Source: Thelephora terrestris (taxonomy: Eukaryota > Basidiomycota > Agaricomycetes > Thelephorales > Thelephoraceae). Taken from it: 64,000 bases of DNA. Below the pieces are notes generated by a model. The model was given only the letters and a program-made list of their open reading frames with translations, was not told where the DNA came from and searched no databases. Position 1 is the stretch's first letter, and each line of letters opens with the position of its first letter. This document shows, piece by piece, positions 32,562-44,156 of this stretch. The stretch covers positions 62,001-126,000 of the forward strand of contig WIUZ02000027.1 in the NCBI GenBank assembly GCA_015956445.1, read 5' to 3'. The position numbers and the translations under genes are program-made.

Positions 32562-35500
32562 TCAAGACCTGGTCTGCCAGTACTCCTCAGTACTGGCAAC
32601 CTCCTCCTCCGTCCCCTCCGAGGCATTCTCGTCGACTTCCTCATCGACCATCTCGACGACCCGAGCTTCCTCCAGACGATGAGCGACGGCCAACTGAACC
32701 TCGGCGCGAAGGCGGTTCCTCGCTGAATCAACCGTAGTCTGATCCAGAGTCCTCTGGACTGACCAACCCTCCACTCTCTCGGTCAGTTGAGCCACCAGGC
32801 GAACGGCCTCCGCTGCACGCTGGACCGACAAGAGCGTAAGGTCGGTTAAGCCGTTCACGTCGACGGACTCCACCGGAATCAGCTCGCCGCGATCCACACG
32901 ACACTGTAGCATCGTCGCATCGGAATAAGACAGTGGATTCAATGTCTCCACCCTGGCGGACGACGTTGGGATTACTGGGACGCATACGGTGCGCTGGACG
33001 AAGTGCCCCGCGATAAGGAACCCAACGACGAGCACGGATAGAACGTTGACCACGCACCGGCGAGATCGAAGGAGGCGGAATCGGAACGGCCACCTCGTTC
33101 TCCCCCGCGTACTCCAACTCGGGAGAACTGCTAACCGGATTCACGGCCGTCTCCTTGGACGTCTCGCGGACGACCTCTTCCCCGCCATCAGTGTGCGCTG
33201 GTGTACGGTACGAACCGTCGGAGGCTAAAAAGGATGTCAGTGGACCAATAGCTGCAGCCCAAAAAATATATTAATTCCTGTTAGCAAAGGGAGTGACTTT
33301 TATATTTGACCTGGGTTGTCCTCACAATTATAATTGCAACTTTAACCCAGCAAGAATTATAAATGTAGCCTCCCCTTGCCTGACGTCCCATCCATCGTAC
33401 TGGGTACTGGCCCATTGCTTTGGACCCAAGGAATTGATGGGCTGATGGGATATGCCCAGTGCTTCGGGCACATGCTGGTGCCACAACCGTGGGAAATGAT
33501 TTCCCACGCTCCTGCCCTTTGTTGCTGACATAGGCTGGTCATGTGACCTACCAAAAGGGGGTAATTTTGATGGCTTATATAAGCAAGTCATGTGACTGAA
33601 AAGAGTGGATGTTGATTATATAAGCAGGTCATGACTGACCAAAAAAGGAAAGTTTTGATGGCTTACATAAGCAACTCAAAAATGATTTTGGCATTGAATT
33701 TCCCTTTTAGGAAAATTTGATGGCTGATATAAGCAGGTCATGTGACTGAAAAAAGTGGGTGTTGCTTATGTAATCAGGTCATGTGACTGACCAAAAAAGG
33801 AAAATTTTGATGGCTTACATAAGCGTCTCAAAAATGCTTTTGGAGGGGTCTTTCCCAAAAAGGAATTTCCTTTTTAGGAAATATTTGATGGATTACCAAA
33901 AAAGGAAATTTTGATGGCTTACATAAGCAACTCAAAAATGATTTTGACAAAAATTCCCAAAAAAGAAATTTCCTTTTTAAGAAAGACTTTCCAAAAAAGG
34001 CAATTTGATGGCTTATGTAAGCAACTTGAAAATGCTTTTGGCAAAAATTACCAAAAAAAGAAATTTCCCAAAAAGGAAATTATATGCCAGAAAAATCGGA
34101 AAAATGCCAGAAAAATTCTAAAAAATTCCGAAAAAATTCCCACGGGTTTAGAAAGTGCCCAAAATGGTCAATTAATTCCAAAAATATCGAAAAAATGGTT
34201 TTTCTGGCTGGATAAATCCGGAAAAATTCCGAAAAAATTACCAAAAATTCCAGAATATGTATAAATATTTTATAAAAATTAAATTAATTTTTTTTGCCCA
34301 TTAAACAGCTCACAATTTTGATATTAATGTATTTTCTGCCCCTAAAAATCCAGAAAAATCTCCAAAAATTAATGAAAAATTTAAAATTACATATATATCC
34401 ATAATCTTTGCTATATCATAAAATACAGACCCATTTGTGGTCATAAACTAGCCCTAGACCTAAACCTAGTCCTGGACCTAACCTAACCTAACCTGAACCT
34501 GAACCTAAACCTAAACCTGCCCTAAACCTAACCTAACCTAACCTAACCCTGAACCTAAACCTAACCTAAACCTAAACCTAAACATAACCTAACCTAACCT
34601 AACCTAACCTAACCTAACCTAACCTAACCTAACCTAACCTAACCTAACCTAACCTAACCTAACCTAACCCTAACCCTAAACCTGAACCTAACCTTGCCTA
34701 GTTTGGCCTTATCTTATCTTATCTTATCTTATCTTATTTTGAACCTGCTCTAAACCTAAACTTGAATCTAAACCTAACCTCAACCTCAACTTACCCTACC
34801 CTAACTCAACCTACCCCTAACCTAACCTGCCCTAAACCTAGCCTGCCCTAAACCTAACCTAGCACTAAACCTAACCTAGTACAGAACCTAGCCTAGGACC
34901 AAACCTAAACCTAAACCTAACCTGCCCTAAGCCTAACCCAATTCTAACCTCACCTAGTCCTAACCCTGACCTGGCCTTGTTTGGCCTTATCTTATTTTAT
35001 CTCATCTTATCTTATCTTACCTTATTATGTCTTACCTAACCTAACCCAGCCTAACCTAACCTGACATAGTCCACTCAACCTAATCCACCACACAGATCAC
35101 CCAACCTAACCTAACCTAGGGTGGTCCACCTGACCTAGCCTGATGCAACTTGACTTGATCTCATCTAATCAGCTGTCATCTTATCTAACCTTAATTTCAA
35201 TACCCTAGCTAACCAACATCTGACTCAACCTCACCTGGCTCACTAGCACATGACTGGGCTATAGGAACACACTATCAGCTGTACCATCCCATATCCTGTA
35301 TCCAACTGTCACTCAAGCACAACAACTGTGGTGGACCTACAAGTTAGTGGGCCTACCAGCCCACAGACCCACAACTGTAAACTGCTCACTCAGTGGAGAC
35401 ACCTGTTATCCAACCTCACCCATGTACCACCCTCACCCTGTGTTCTGTGCCAGACCACAACTTCACCACAACTCAAGTTTAATCACCTGGCTGAACCTGC

Positions 35501-38101
35501 AAGCCAGATAGATATAGACTACCAGTTACACATCCATGAATTTGTAAGCCTGAGAGCACATGTTTCAGCCAGGTGGCTGAACTTGAGTTGTGGTGAAGTT
35601 GTGGTCTGGCACAGAACACAGGGTGAGGGTGGTACATGGGTGAGGTTGGATAACAGGTGTCTCCACTGAGTGAGCAGTTTACAGTTGTGGGTCTGTGGGC
35701 TGGTAGGCCCACTAACTTGTAGGTCCACCACAGTTGTTGTGCTTGAGTGACAGTTGGATACAGGATATGGGATGGTACAGCTGATAGTGTGTTCCTATAG
35801 CCCAGTCATGTGCTAGTGAGCCAGGTGAGGTTGAGTCAGATGTTGGTTAGCTAGGGTATTGAAATTAAGGTTAGATAAGATGACAGCTGATTAGATGAGA
35901 TCAAGTCAAGTTGCATCAGGCTAGGTCAGGTGGACCACCCTAGGTTAGGTTAGGTTGGGTGATCTGTGTGGTGGATTAGGTTGAGTGGACTATGTCAGGT
36001 TAGGTTAGGCTGGGTTAGGTTAGGTAAGACATAATAAGGTAAGATAAGATAAGATGAGATAAAATAAGATAAGGCCAAACAAGGCCAGGTCAGGGTTAGG
36101 ACTAGGTGAGGTTAGAATTGGGTTAGGCTTAGGGCAGGTTAGGTTTAGGTTTAGGTTTGGTCCTAGGCTAGGTTCTGTACTAGGTTAGGTTTAGTGCTAG
36201 GTTAGGTTTAGGGCAGGCTAGGTTTAGGGCAGGTTAGGTTAGGGGTAGGTTGAGTTAGGGTAGGGTAAGTTGAGGTTGAGGTTAGGTTTAGATTCAAGTT
36301 TAGGTTTAGAGCAGGTTCAAAATAAGATAAGATAAGATAAGATAAGATAAGGCCAAACTAGGCAAGGTTAGGTTCAGGTTTAGGGTTAGGGTTAGGTTAG
36401 GTTAGGTTAGGTTAGGTTAGGTTAGGTTAGGTTAGGTTAGGTTAGGTTAGGTTAGGTTAGGTTAGGTTAGGTTATGTTTAGGTTTAGGTTTAGGTTAGGT
36501 TTAGGTTCAGGGTTAGGTTAGGTTAGGTTAGGTTTAGGGCAGGTTTAGGTTTAGGTTCAGGTTCAGGTTAGGTTAGGTTAGGTCCAGGACTAGGTTTAGG
36601 TCTAGGGCTAGTTTATGACCACAAATGGGTCTGTATTTTATGATATAGCAAAGATTATGGATATATATGTAATTTTAAATTTTTCATTAATTTTTGGAGA
36701 TTTTTCTGGATTTTTAGGGGCAGAAAATACATTAATATCAAAATTGTGAGCTGTTTAATGGGCAAAAAAAATTAATTTAATTTTTATAAAATATTTATAC
36801 ATATTCTGGAATTTTTGGTAATTTTTTCGGAATTTTTCCGGATTTATCCAGCCAGAAAAACCATTTTTTCGATATTTTTGGAATTAATTGACCATTTTGG
36901 GCACTTTCTAAACCCGTGGGAATTTTTTCGGAATTTTTTAGAATTTTTCTGGCATTTTTCCGATTTTTCTGGCATATAATTTCCTTTTTGGGAAATTTCT
37001 TTTTTTGGTAATTTTTGCCAAAAGCATTTTCAAGTTGCTTACATAAGCCATCAAATTGCCTTTTTTGGAAAGTCTTTCTTAAAAAGGAAATTTCTTTTTT
37101 GGGAATTTTTGTCAAAATCATTTTTGAGTTGCTTATGTAAGCCATCAAAATTTCCTTTTTTGGTAATCCATCAAATATTTCCTAAAAAGGAAATTCCTTT
37201 TTGGGAAAGACCCCTCCAAAAGCATTTTTGAGACGCTTATGTAAGCCATCAAAATTTTCCTTTTTTGGTCAGTCACATGACCTGATTACATAAGCAACAC
37301 CCACTTTTTTCAGTCACATGACCTGCTTATATCAGCCATCAAATTTTCCTAAAAGGGAAATTCAATGCCAAAATCATTTTTGAGTTGCTTATGTAAGCCA
37401 TCAAAACTTTCCTTTTTTGGTCAGTCATGACCTGCTTATATAATCAACATCCACTCTTTTCAGTCACATGACTTGCTTATATAAGCCATCAAAATTACCC
37501 CCTTTTGGTAGGTCACATGACCAGCCTATGTCAGCAACAAAGGGCAGGAGCGTGGGAAATCATTTCCCACGGTTGTGGCACCAGCATGTGCCCGAAGCAC
37601 TGGGCATATCCCATCAGCCCATCAATTCCTTGGGTCCAAAGCAATGGGCCAGTACCCAGTACGATGGATGGGACGTCAGGCAAGGGGAGGCTACATTTAT
37701 AATTCTTGCTGGGTTAAAGTTGCAATTATAATTGTGAGGACAACCCAGGTCAAATATAAAAGTGCTCCCATTGTAACCCCAATAATTATAAAAACTGGGC
37801 TGCAGCTGCTCAGTGGACAAAGCCAAATATGTCAACCGACATCCCACCTATGGGAGAAGCCATCCGATCCGGTATCGACTCGTCCTCGGACTCGTCGCGA
37901 ACCGCAGCCACCGAACGAGTGCGGCAGTGACACAACCGCTCGCTCATCGATTCGACCCGAGCGCCCAACAATGGCAAAGCGTCGTCCAACGTATCGACCT
38001 AGGAGTGGCATGAGCTCTCTTGGACAAAGACCAGGAGAAGTCGCACCGACCTTGGTGTCGAGCTCATTCAGAGCCCTTCTATGACGGTGACATGCCTCCA
38101 T
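32562..38101 (-). CDS. Antisense accessory gene of a third Gypsy element, interrupted by FB-2 in an intron
   Basis: Right part (38101-37820): a helical exon (RRALNELDTK), then an exon with LGARVESMSERLCHC, a coiled coil ending in CxC. Left part (33226-32562): an exon with ELEYAGENEVAVP and a Pro-rich linker, then a helical tail (LVAQLTERVEGW, EARVVEMVDEEVDE) in another frame. A GT..AG intron of about 51 bp with a CTGAC branch site (CACTGACATCCTTTTTAG) would join the coil exon to the ELEYA exon once FB-2 is removed. The coil - CxC - ELEYA order is the same as in the gene at 96-1698. The change of frame near 33050 is unexplained (an intron or a lesion), so the C-terminal limit is uncertain. Function unknown. 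Confidence 0.5.
33246..37809. mobile_element. Giant foldback element FB-2 (4564 bp)
   Basis: Ends CAATAGCTGCAGCCC.. / ..GGGCTGCAGCTGC; flanked by TCAGTGGAC at 33237-33245 and 37810-37818 (9-bp duplication). The arms meet near 35527 and are nearly identical except in the outermost 40-60 bp, which differ. Layout as in FB-1: GGCTTACATAAGC and AAAAGGAAA repeats (33530-34100), AT-rich sequence, long CCTAA runs (34480-34680, more than 20 units in one stretch) and TATCT runs, then the CCACCTGGCTGAA core. Outer unique sequence (33290-33530 and 37530-37765) is not shared with FB-1. No transposase is encoded. Confidence 0.9.
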
Positions 38102-39034
38102 TCTCTGGAGTACTCGTCGGCGACATTCCCTACGTCCCTTTCCCTCGGGATGCTTCGCGATGTTTCGCGACGTTCCTATGCTCTCTATACCTCCCTACCC
38201 CTCCCTATGCATCCCTATACTTCCCTACATACCCGTATATCTCCCTTTACCTCACTACTCCCTTCCCTATACTAACATACTCGTCCCGATGCTTCGCGAC
38301 CTTCCCGATGTTTTAGTATTCTCCCTATCTCTCACTACCCCCCCCCCCCCGACCTCCCTATATCCCTCTCAACACTACACCATTCGCGACCCCTCCATAT
38401 ATCTTCTCCCGACTTCCCTATACCTTCGCGATATCTCCCTACACCATTCCCCTCGATCTCTCGATCCCTATGCTCGATCATTCCCTTTTGGTTCATTTCT
38501 CAACCACATCTCTTTCCTTGGTCGTTCCCTTCGATCCCTCGCCCTCCCTATGTCATAGACTCGTCATTAGGTCTTTTGACATCATTTGGTTCATTCCCTC
38601 TTGCTTCCTACGTTCTCAGAGCCTCCTAGATTAGTATATAAGCCTCTGTATTCGATAGACTCACCAGGGACCAATCCAGGGGACTGATTCCCATGTTTTC
38701 CTCTCCCTATCCTTCTCCTCTCGTCGTCATCGTCTCCCTATAGTCTCCTGCGTCTTCCCTATCGTTCTCGTCGTCATACCTGCGTCCCTGCGTTCTCGTC
38801 GTCGTCTCTAGTGTCCTGTCGTCATCCCGAAGATCCCGACCTCCCGAAGTTCTCATCGTCGTCCCGAAGTTTTCCCTCGTCGTTCCTTTGTCTGTTTCAT
38901 TGATTCCCTTCTGTTATCTTTAGTTATCTTTAGTTCCCTCTTGATATCTACTTCTCCCTACACGTCCCGACGTTCCCGACGTTTCACTACATTTCCCTAC
39001 AGTTCCCTACGTGTCCCTACGGAGCTAGGAGGCA
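38102..39034 (+). mobile_element. Probable LTR of the third Gypsy-like element
   Basis: Pyrimidine-rich sequence matching the solo LTR 6771-7807 best at 38515-38665, including the ATGTCATAGACTCGTCAT block and a TATA box (GTATATAAGCC, about 38633). It lies immediately downstream of the antisense gene, as in the 19-kb element. An end near GGAGCTAGGAGGCA (39034) is guessed from similarity to the GGCTAGTTCA ends. Confidence 0.5.
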
Positions 39035-40459
39035 TCGTACGACCAAGGACCACCTTCATCGACGTTGACAGGGCACCCCATCTTCTCCCCATCGTTTGAA
39101 GGGAATTCCCGGACAAAAATCCAGAGATTACACAACGGCATGTCAATTTAGGCGCTTCCATCGGGGATCATCGATGGTCATCGATGGCCACTCTTCGCCA
39201 CTGTTTATCACTGTGGCAGTGAAGTGGAATGGGATGAGAGAGGATGAGAGACAGTTGTTGCACATGGAATGGGGTGAAGCACTACAGAAACCAGAGGTAT
39301 GTCGACCTAGATGGTTCCAGTGAGCCGCAGTGACTGGGGATGAGGTAGAGTGGAGATTGATTGTGACTTTGCAATCAATCTCCATTTCGTGTATCAGTCG
39401 ATGTCTGACCAGTGAAATAGAATGGGGATTGATTGCCGATTGCATGTCAACCCCATCCCTAGAGCGAGGGAGAGTGGATATTGATTGCCGACGGTATGTC
39501 AGTCCATCCCCCATCACTTCGTACCACTGGAAGTCACTCTCGACTTTATCCCAACCCTCAGGCACCCCCAATTTCCCCTTCTGATGTCATGAGTGGTACC
39601 ATATATAGGCTTATTCATTGGATAAATGGCAGATCGACAGTAGATAGCCGGTGCCTGGTAGGTACTTATCATTGCAAATAGACCACTTATCATTGCAAAT
39701 AGACCACTTATCATTGCAAATAGACACTTATCTTTTCAAATTGGCAGCTTTTGAGAGGGAAGTTCGTCCCAAAAAGCAAGTCATTGAGTCAAATTAGAAG
39801 GCTGCGGAACGGCCTTTGAGAAATTGGAGTTGACGCTGACAGATTGCCGGTTCTCATGGCCAAATATTGCACTCTATATCATAACCTTCGATGTCCCCTA
39901 CCTATAGAACGTACATAGGACAGCTGTATCCACACCACCTCCCTCTATTTCTCAGCTTTTCTTGCACTTGAATCGGCGGAGGTTGAGAGATGGAAGCGGC
40001 TTTAGCTACCCACACTGACGAGGACATTCACGTAATTGTAAGACGTCGCTAAGCACATATGATTCTGAGTTTCAGGTTGACTGTGGGAGGGAGTGCGGAC
40101 AACGGGATTACTTTGACATCACACCCAGCCATCCGCTAACCAAGTAATCTAGATATGGGCCCAATGTTGCAGGGTCAGAGCGGCAGGGAGGGCGGGTTCC
40201 GACAATGAGGGAAGCTGGTGGAATTCAAGTGGGGATGGATACCTTGAAGATGGGCGGAGTGAGGAATGAGGGAAGCGAGGAATCAGAGAAGCGAGTTTCG
40301 GATCTCTGCAAACATGGTATCTTTAGCTGGTAGTAATGTCAAATAAGTGTTTTCAAATAGTACCTAATAACTCATCATTGCCCACAGTGCTGAGAACCCA
40401 AAAGCAAAGTTTACGCCCCAATGTTCTGATGATCCCCCCTTTCCCTTCAGGTTGCTATC
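39035..40459. other. Gene-free stretch with short tandem repeats
   Basis: No credible coding region on either strand. It contains three near-perfect 21-bp units around CACTTATCATTGCAAATAGA (39660-39725) and dispersed GATTGATTGCCGA words (39355-39495). The last few hundred bases may include the promoter of the integrase-like gene that follows. Confidence 0.6.
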
Positions 40460-42236
40460 ATGGATATTGACCGGCTGGGCAATCTTCGTCGAGCATACGA
40501 AGAGCTGGAGAGGCGCGTTCAACGGGCTCTCAACACGCAAGTGGGCGACAGCGTTCATTTGACTGAGGCTCAGAATGAGGTCTTGTCGTATAGCCAAGCT
40601 GTCGAGCGGGTCTGTAAAATACTCCTCTGGCTAAAAAAGGTGTAATAACATAAATTTGAACATATGTTGTAGCACTCCCACCTCTTCTTGCACGAAGAAC
40701 TCTCACATTGCCGGCAAAACACAGAATCGATGACAAATTACTTGGACCGAGCACGGCATGCCTCCAGCGACCCACTGGAAGACGCAGCTATTCCGTTCGT
40801 AAGCATCGTTAGAACTGGTAAATGCGGACGTCCAAGGGTTGAGATAGAGCCAAATCTGCTCTCAACTGCTCTTTCGTTGCGACCGAAGACAAAGGTTGCA
40901 AAGACTGCAAGTTGTTCAGCTCGAACCATCCGTAGAAGACAGCTGGACTATGGGATTGAGATGCCTGGAGCAAGCCATCCCCATCCCCAACAGGTTGGCA
41001 GAGATAACACCAACTCTCTCCCCCACTCAGAAGAAATCAGCGACGAGGAACTTGACCGGTGTTTGGCCATCGTCATACAAGATTTTCCCTCTTTTGGACG
41101 ACGGATGGCGACATCATGTCTTCGAGAAAACGGTGTTATGGTTTCGGAGGCACGTGTGAGGGAGTCGTTTCTCCGAACCAGTGGAGTTCCTGGCACATTT
41201 GGCGGTCGAAGGGTCCACCGCCGCAGGTATCAGGTAGCTGGCGCTAACTCGCTCTGGCATCATGACGGTCAACACGGTATTTGTCGTGCCCAGACGCCAG
41301 CATTTGAAAGACTTAACTAGCCCTAGGCTTAATTCGATGGAAGATTGTGATCCACGCATTTGTTGACGGCAAGAGTCGACTGGTGGTTGGCATCCGAGCC
41401 AATAATAACAACCGCGCAGATACAGTGCTTGGGCTCTTCCTCGATGCCGCCTCCGTCCACGGGATACCCAGCCGTGTAAGGGGAGACCATGGTACAGAGA
41501 ATGTGAGAGTGGCAGAGTGGATGGAGGAGAACCAGGGCACAGGGAGGGGGTCTTATATCTGGGGGAGGTTAATTAGCCCGTTTTCTGCCTTTTGAGATTG
41601 CAGTTCTCACAACCCTTCCTTGATAGAAGCGTCCACAACAGTCGGATTGAAAGGATCTGGTACGACGTCACTGAGGGGTTTGGTGGAAAGTGGAAGAACC
41701 TTTTCACCGACCTAGAGGCCAACGAAGGGCTAGATGTCGACAACCCAGCTCACATTTGGCTCCTCCAACACCTTTTCCTGAACCAAATCAACCAGGACTC
41801 TCTTTCGTGGGCGGAAGCTTGGAATAACCATAAGCTCCAGATTAGAGGTGAACCGCAACAGACCCCGCATGAAATGTTCTTTTTCAGTATGATTGAGGAC
41901 GGCCCTCGAGGTCTCAACGGCCCGCGTCAGGGGGACCAGGATGGTTTAGAAGGTGGGGACCTGTATTTGTACAGGGTCGATTGGGAGGTTATGGAAGACG
42001 ATGAGCTCATGACCAATCACCGTTATTACAATCCCACCCCGCCCGACAATCCATTCAGCACCGCTCCCTCTTCCCTATCCGAGGTAGAATGCACCCCCCC
42101 AAACTGTCCTCTCTCTGCCGAGGGTGTTAGTCAGCTGGATCGTTACCTCTCCCAAGTCGCAGACATTGACTCACGAAGCATGCTCGTCCGAAGAACTATC
42201 TGGATTCAAGCCCTCCGCGCTTGTAGTCAGATTTAA
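40460..42236 (+). CDS. Integrase-like DDE protein of the Agaricomycete integrase-core family (534 aa, 4 exons)
   Basis: Exons 40460-40609, 40673-41276, 41327-41567 and 41627-42236 join in phase to 534 aa. The protein has an N-terminal helical segment and a helix-turn-helix-like middle (ARTIRRRQLDYGI ... RESFLRTSG). An RNase-H-fold integrase core follows, with Asp248 (WHHDGQHG), Asp305 (RVRGDHGTEN) and Glu340 (HNSRIERIW), i.e. 34 residues between the last Asp and Glu as in retroviral and Ginger-type integrases. The sequence after it (DNPAHIWLLQHLFLNQIN) and a C-terminal region with QTPHEMFF are typical, from memory, of a family annotated as integrase core proteins in mushrooms. No gag, RT or LTR is adjacent, so it is either a DNA-transposon enzyme or a domesticated one. 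It converges with the gene at 42310, with 73 bp between stops. Confidence 0.75.
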
Positions 42237-42309
42237 TAGGTTTCTGCCGCCCTGGGGGTTGGTCGATAATATAATCCAACATATGTTTACTGATGTACAA
42301 ATCTTCGAC

Positions 42310-43569
42310 CTAAGACTCCTCTGCATACTCCAGACCACCTTGTAAAACAGGTCTGAGCTCAGCACTCGACAACTGACGACCTGATTGAGAGAACTCGGTG
42401 CACTTACCTTGGTTGGCTTCCTGCACCATTGCTGAAAGCAACGGCTTAAGCTCTGTATTCCCGTACCTCGTTGTGGTCCAATCTACAGGAAGCAGCTTGT
42501 CTCTGTCCCCCACCCACAAACCCACTACACTCCAAGCAGCTCGGTGTGCATCAAGCCCAAAACTTGCCCCACCCCTGTGCTCAACATAAGATTGGAGGGA
42601 CATGATCCTGTTGTACATAGTCAACTTATTTCTCCAGGTGGTCGACGAGTAAGTTAGACCCATGCTGTCTATGAAATAATCCAGAGTAAGAGGGTATCGA
42701 CCCCAGGCTGCGCTGGTGCAAAACTCTCCCTTGCTGATTCTGTTATTGCTCCGGACCTTGATTCCTAGTGCTTCCACTGCGTGAAGTAGGAGTACAGAAT
42801 CGACAAAGTCCCTGTAAGCAGTGCCCCACCCGGTATCTTGGTTGTCCCGGATCATTTGAACCAGCCATCCAAACTGGGCTCGCATCTCTGCCACTGTCTG
42901 ACGTTCCTCCTCCTCCTCCTCTTCGTTGACAGGAAGAGACACAACAGGAGAAGGTGGACCCCAACCTGTAATTGACGAGTGTTCTGGAAATAGATCAGGG
43001 GCCGGAGAGGGAGACCTTCTATCCAAAACAGAGCTGCCTTCCAAGAACAAAGGAAGAGGTGAACAGCTGGATCTTTGTTCTCCAGCCGGCGGGTCTGGAA
43101 ACAAGATCAACTTTCATTCCTTCAACGAGGACCTGAGAGTCACCTTCAGCGGAGGATTCCATTGGCCCTGGCCAGTCTGTGCCGTAGGTAAAAAGATTCT
43201 CAAACAGAGAGGAAGCGGTCATTGAGGTTGGGACGGCGCCTTCGTGAGTGTGAGACTCCAGTATCTCGGAAGGGGGTTCCTGGGGATTCGGAGAAACTTG
43301 GTTGGGATTTGAAGAGGCTTCCTCGGGCTGCGAAGCTGTTTCATCGGGATCTGAAGCTGTTTCTTCAGGATTCAATGGAGTTCATAGGAGCGAGATGTTA
43401 TCCTGAAAAGCTCCGGGGTAGTCGAGAACTGTGCTTCCATACCATCCGCCCGGGCGCGTTCTACCTGCGCTTCTGTCAGCGTAAAAGCCTCCCGACGGTT
43501 GATGTTTTGCCTTCGGCGGCGACTAGATCTTCTTAGGAGAGGCTCATCGGATTGTTCTCCACCTTGCAT
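42310..43569 (-). CDS. Conserved-looking protein of unknown function (376 aa, 3 exons)
   Basis: Exons 43569-43443, 43362-43144 and 43094-42310 join in phase to 376 aa; without splicing the frame breaks twice. The N-terminus is basic (RRSSRRRRQNINRRE), followed by a Glu/Pro/Ser-rich region with short repeats (PDETASQPEEASSNPN). The C-terminal 210 residues look globular: GWLVQMIRDNQDTGWG, a WGRYPLTLDYFIDSMG stretch, WSVVGLWVGDRDKLLP and a final LKPLLSAMVQEAN. I do not recognise the family. It converges on the integrase-like gene and lies in tandem with the 764-aa gene on the same strand, so the three may travel together. Confidence 0.65.
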
Positions 43570-44156
43570 TTTGACTTTTGGTGGGGTGCCGGGGATGGGA
43601 GATACACAGAAAATGGCACTATTCCCTGACAGCCCAAAATGAAGTCACGTGAGCCTGTGAAGTTTTTGGCCGCCAGGAGCCTTTGTAGGTCACAGAGGAA
43701 GTCGGAAGGCCGTTTCAAAAATGCAGTCTAAGTGAAGAGGAGATCCGTCGTATCTGCTGGCTGAAAAAATTAGGGGACTGGCAATGCGTATGTACTTGAA
43801 AATTGAGGGGGGGGGGAAACCAGGGGCGAGGTGGAAGATATTCTAGACAATCGCAGGAAAGTTACAAGGTTGCTATTGAACACTCCTTTGTCAAAAATTC
43901 CCTCCCGATGATCCTCCACTTATCGAAAAACTGCTTTGTTTGGGACTGGTATCTCTCTCGTAGCATATGGTTGGGTTCTGCCCTCTTGGATTTTCTTGAG
44001 ATGCCCCTGGAACCATCTTTCACACAACGGCGTCCAGCACCCAAAATCAAGACCGGATCCTTCCCAGGTGTTAACCTTGGGCCACCAAGACAAGTCCTTC
44101 GTCTGATTCCCCTTCCCTGCTCCAGGGTGAGCTCGACGAAGTTGGTTGAAGTGAAA
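43570..44156. other. Intergenic region between two minus-strand genes
   Basis: About 590 bp. A plus-strand frame at 43803-44171 begins in a G-run, has no recognisable features and is not accepted as a gene. The region should hold the promoter of the 376-aa gene. Confidence 0.5.
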
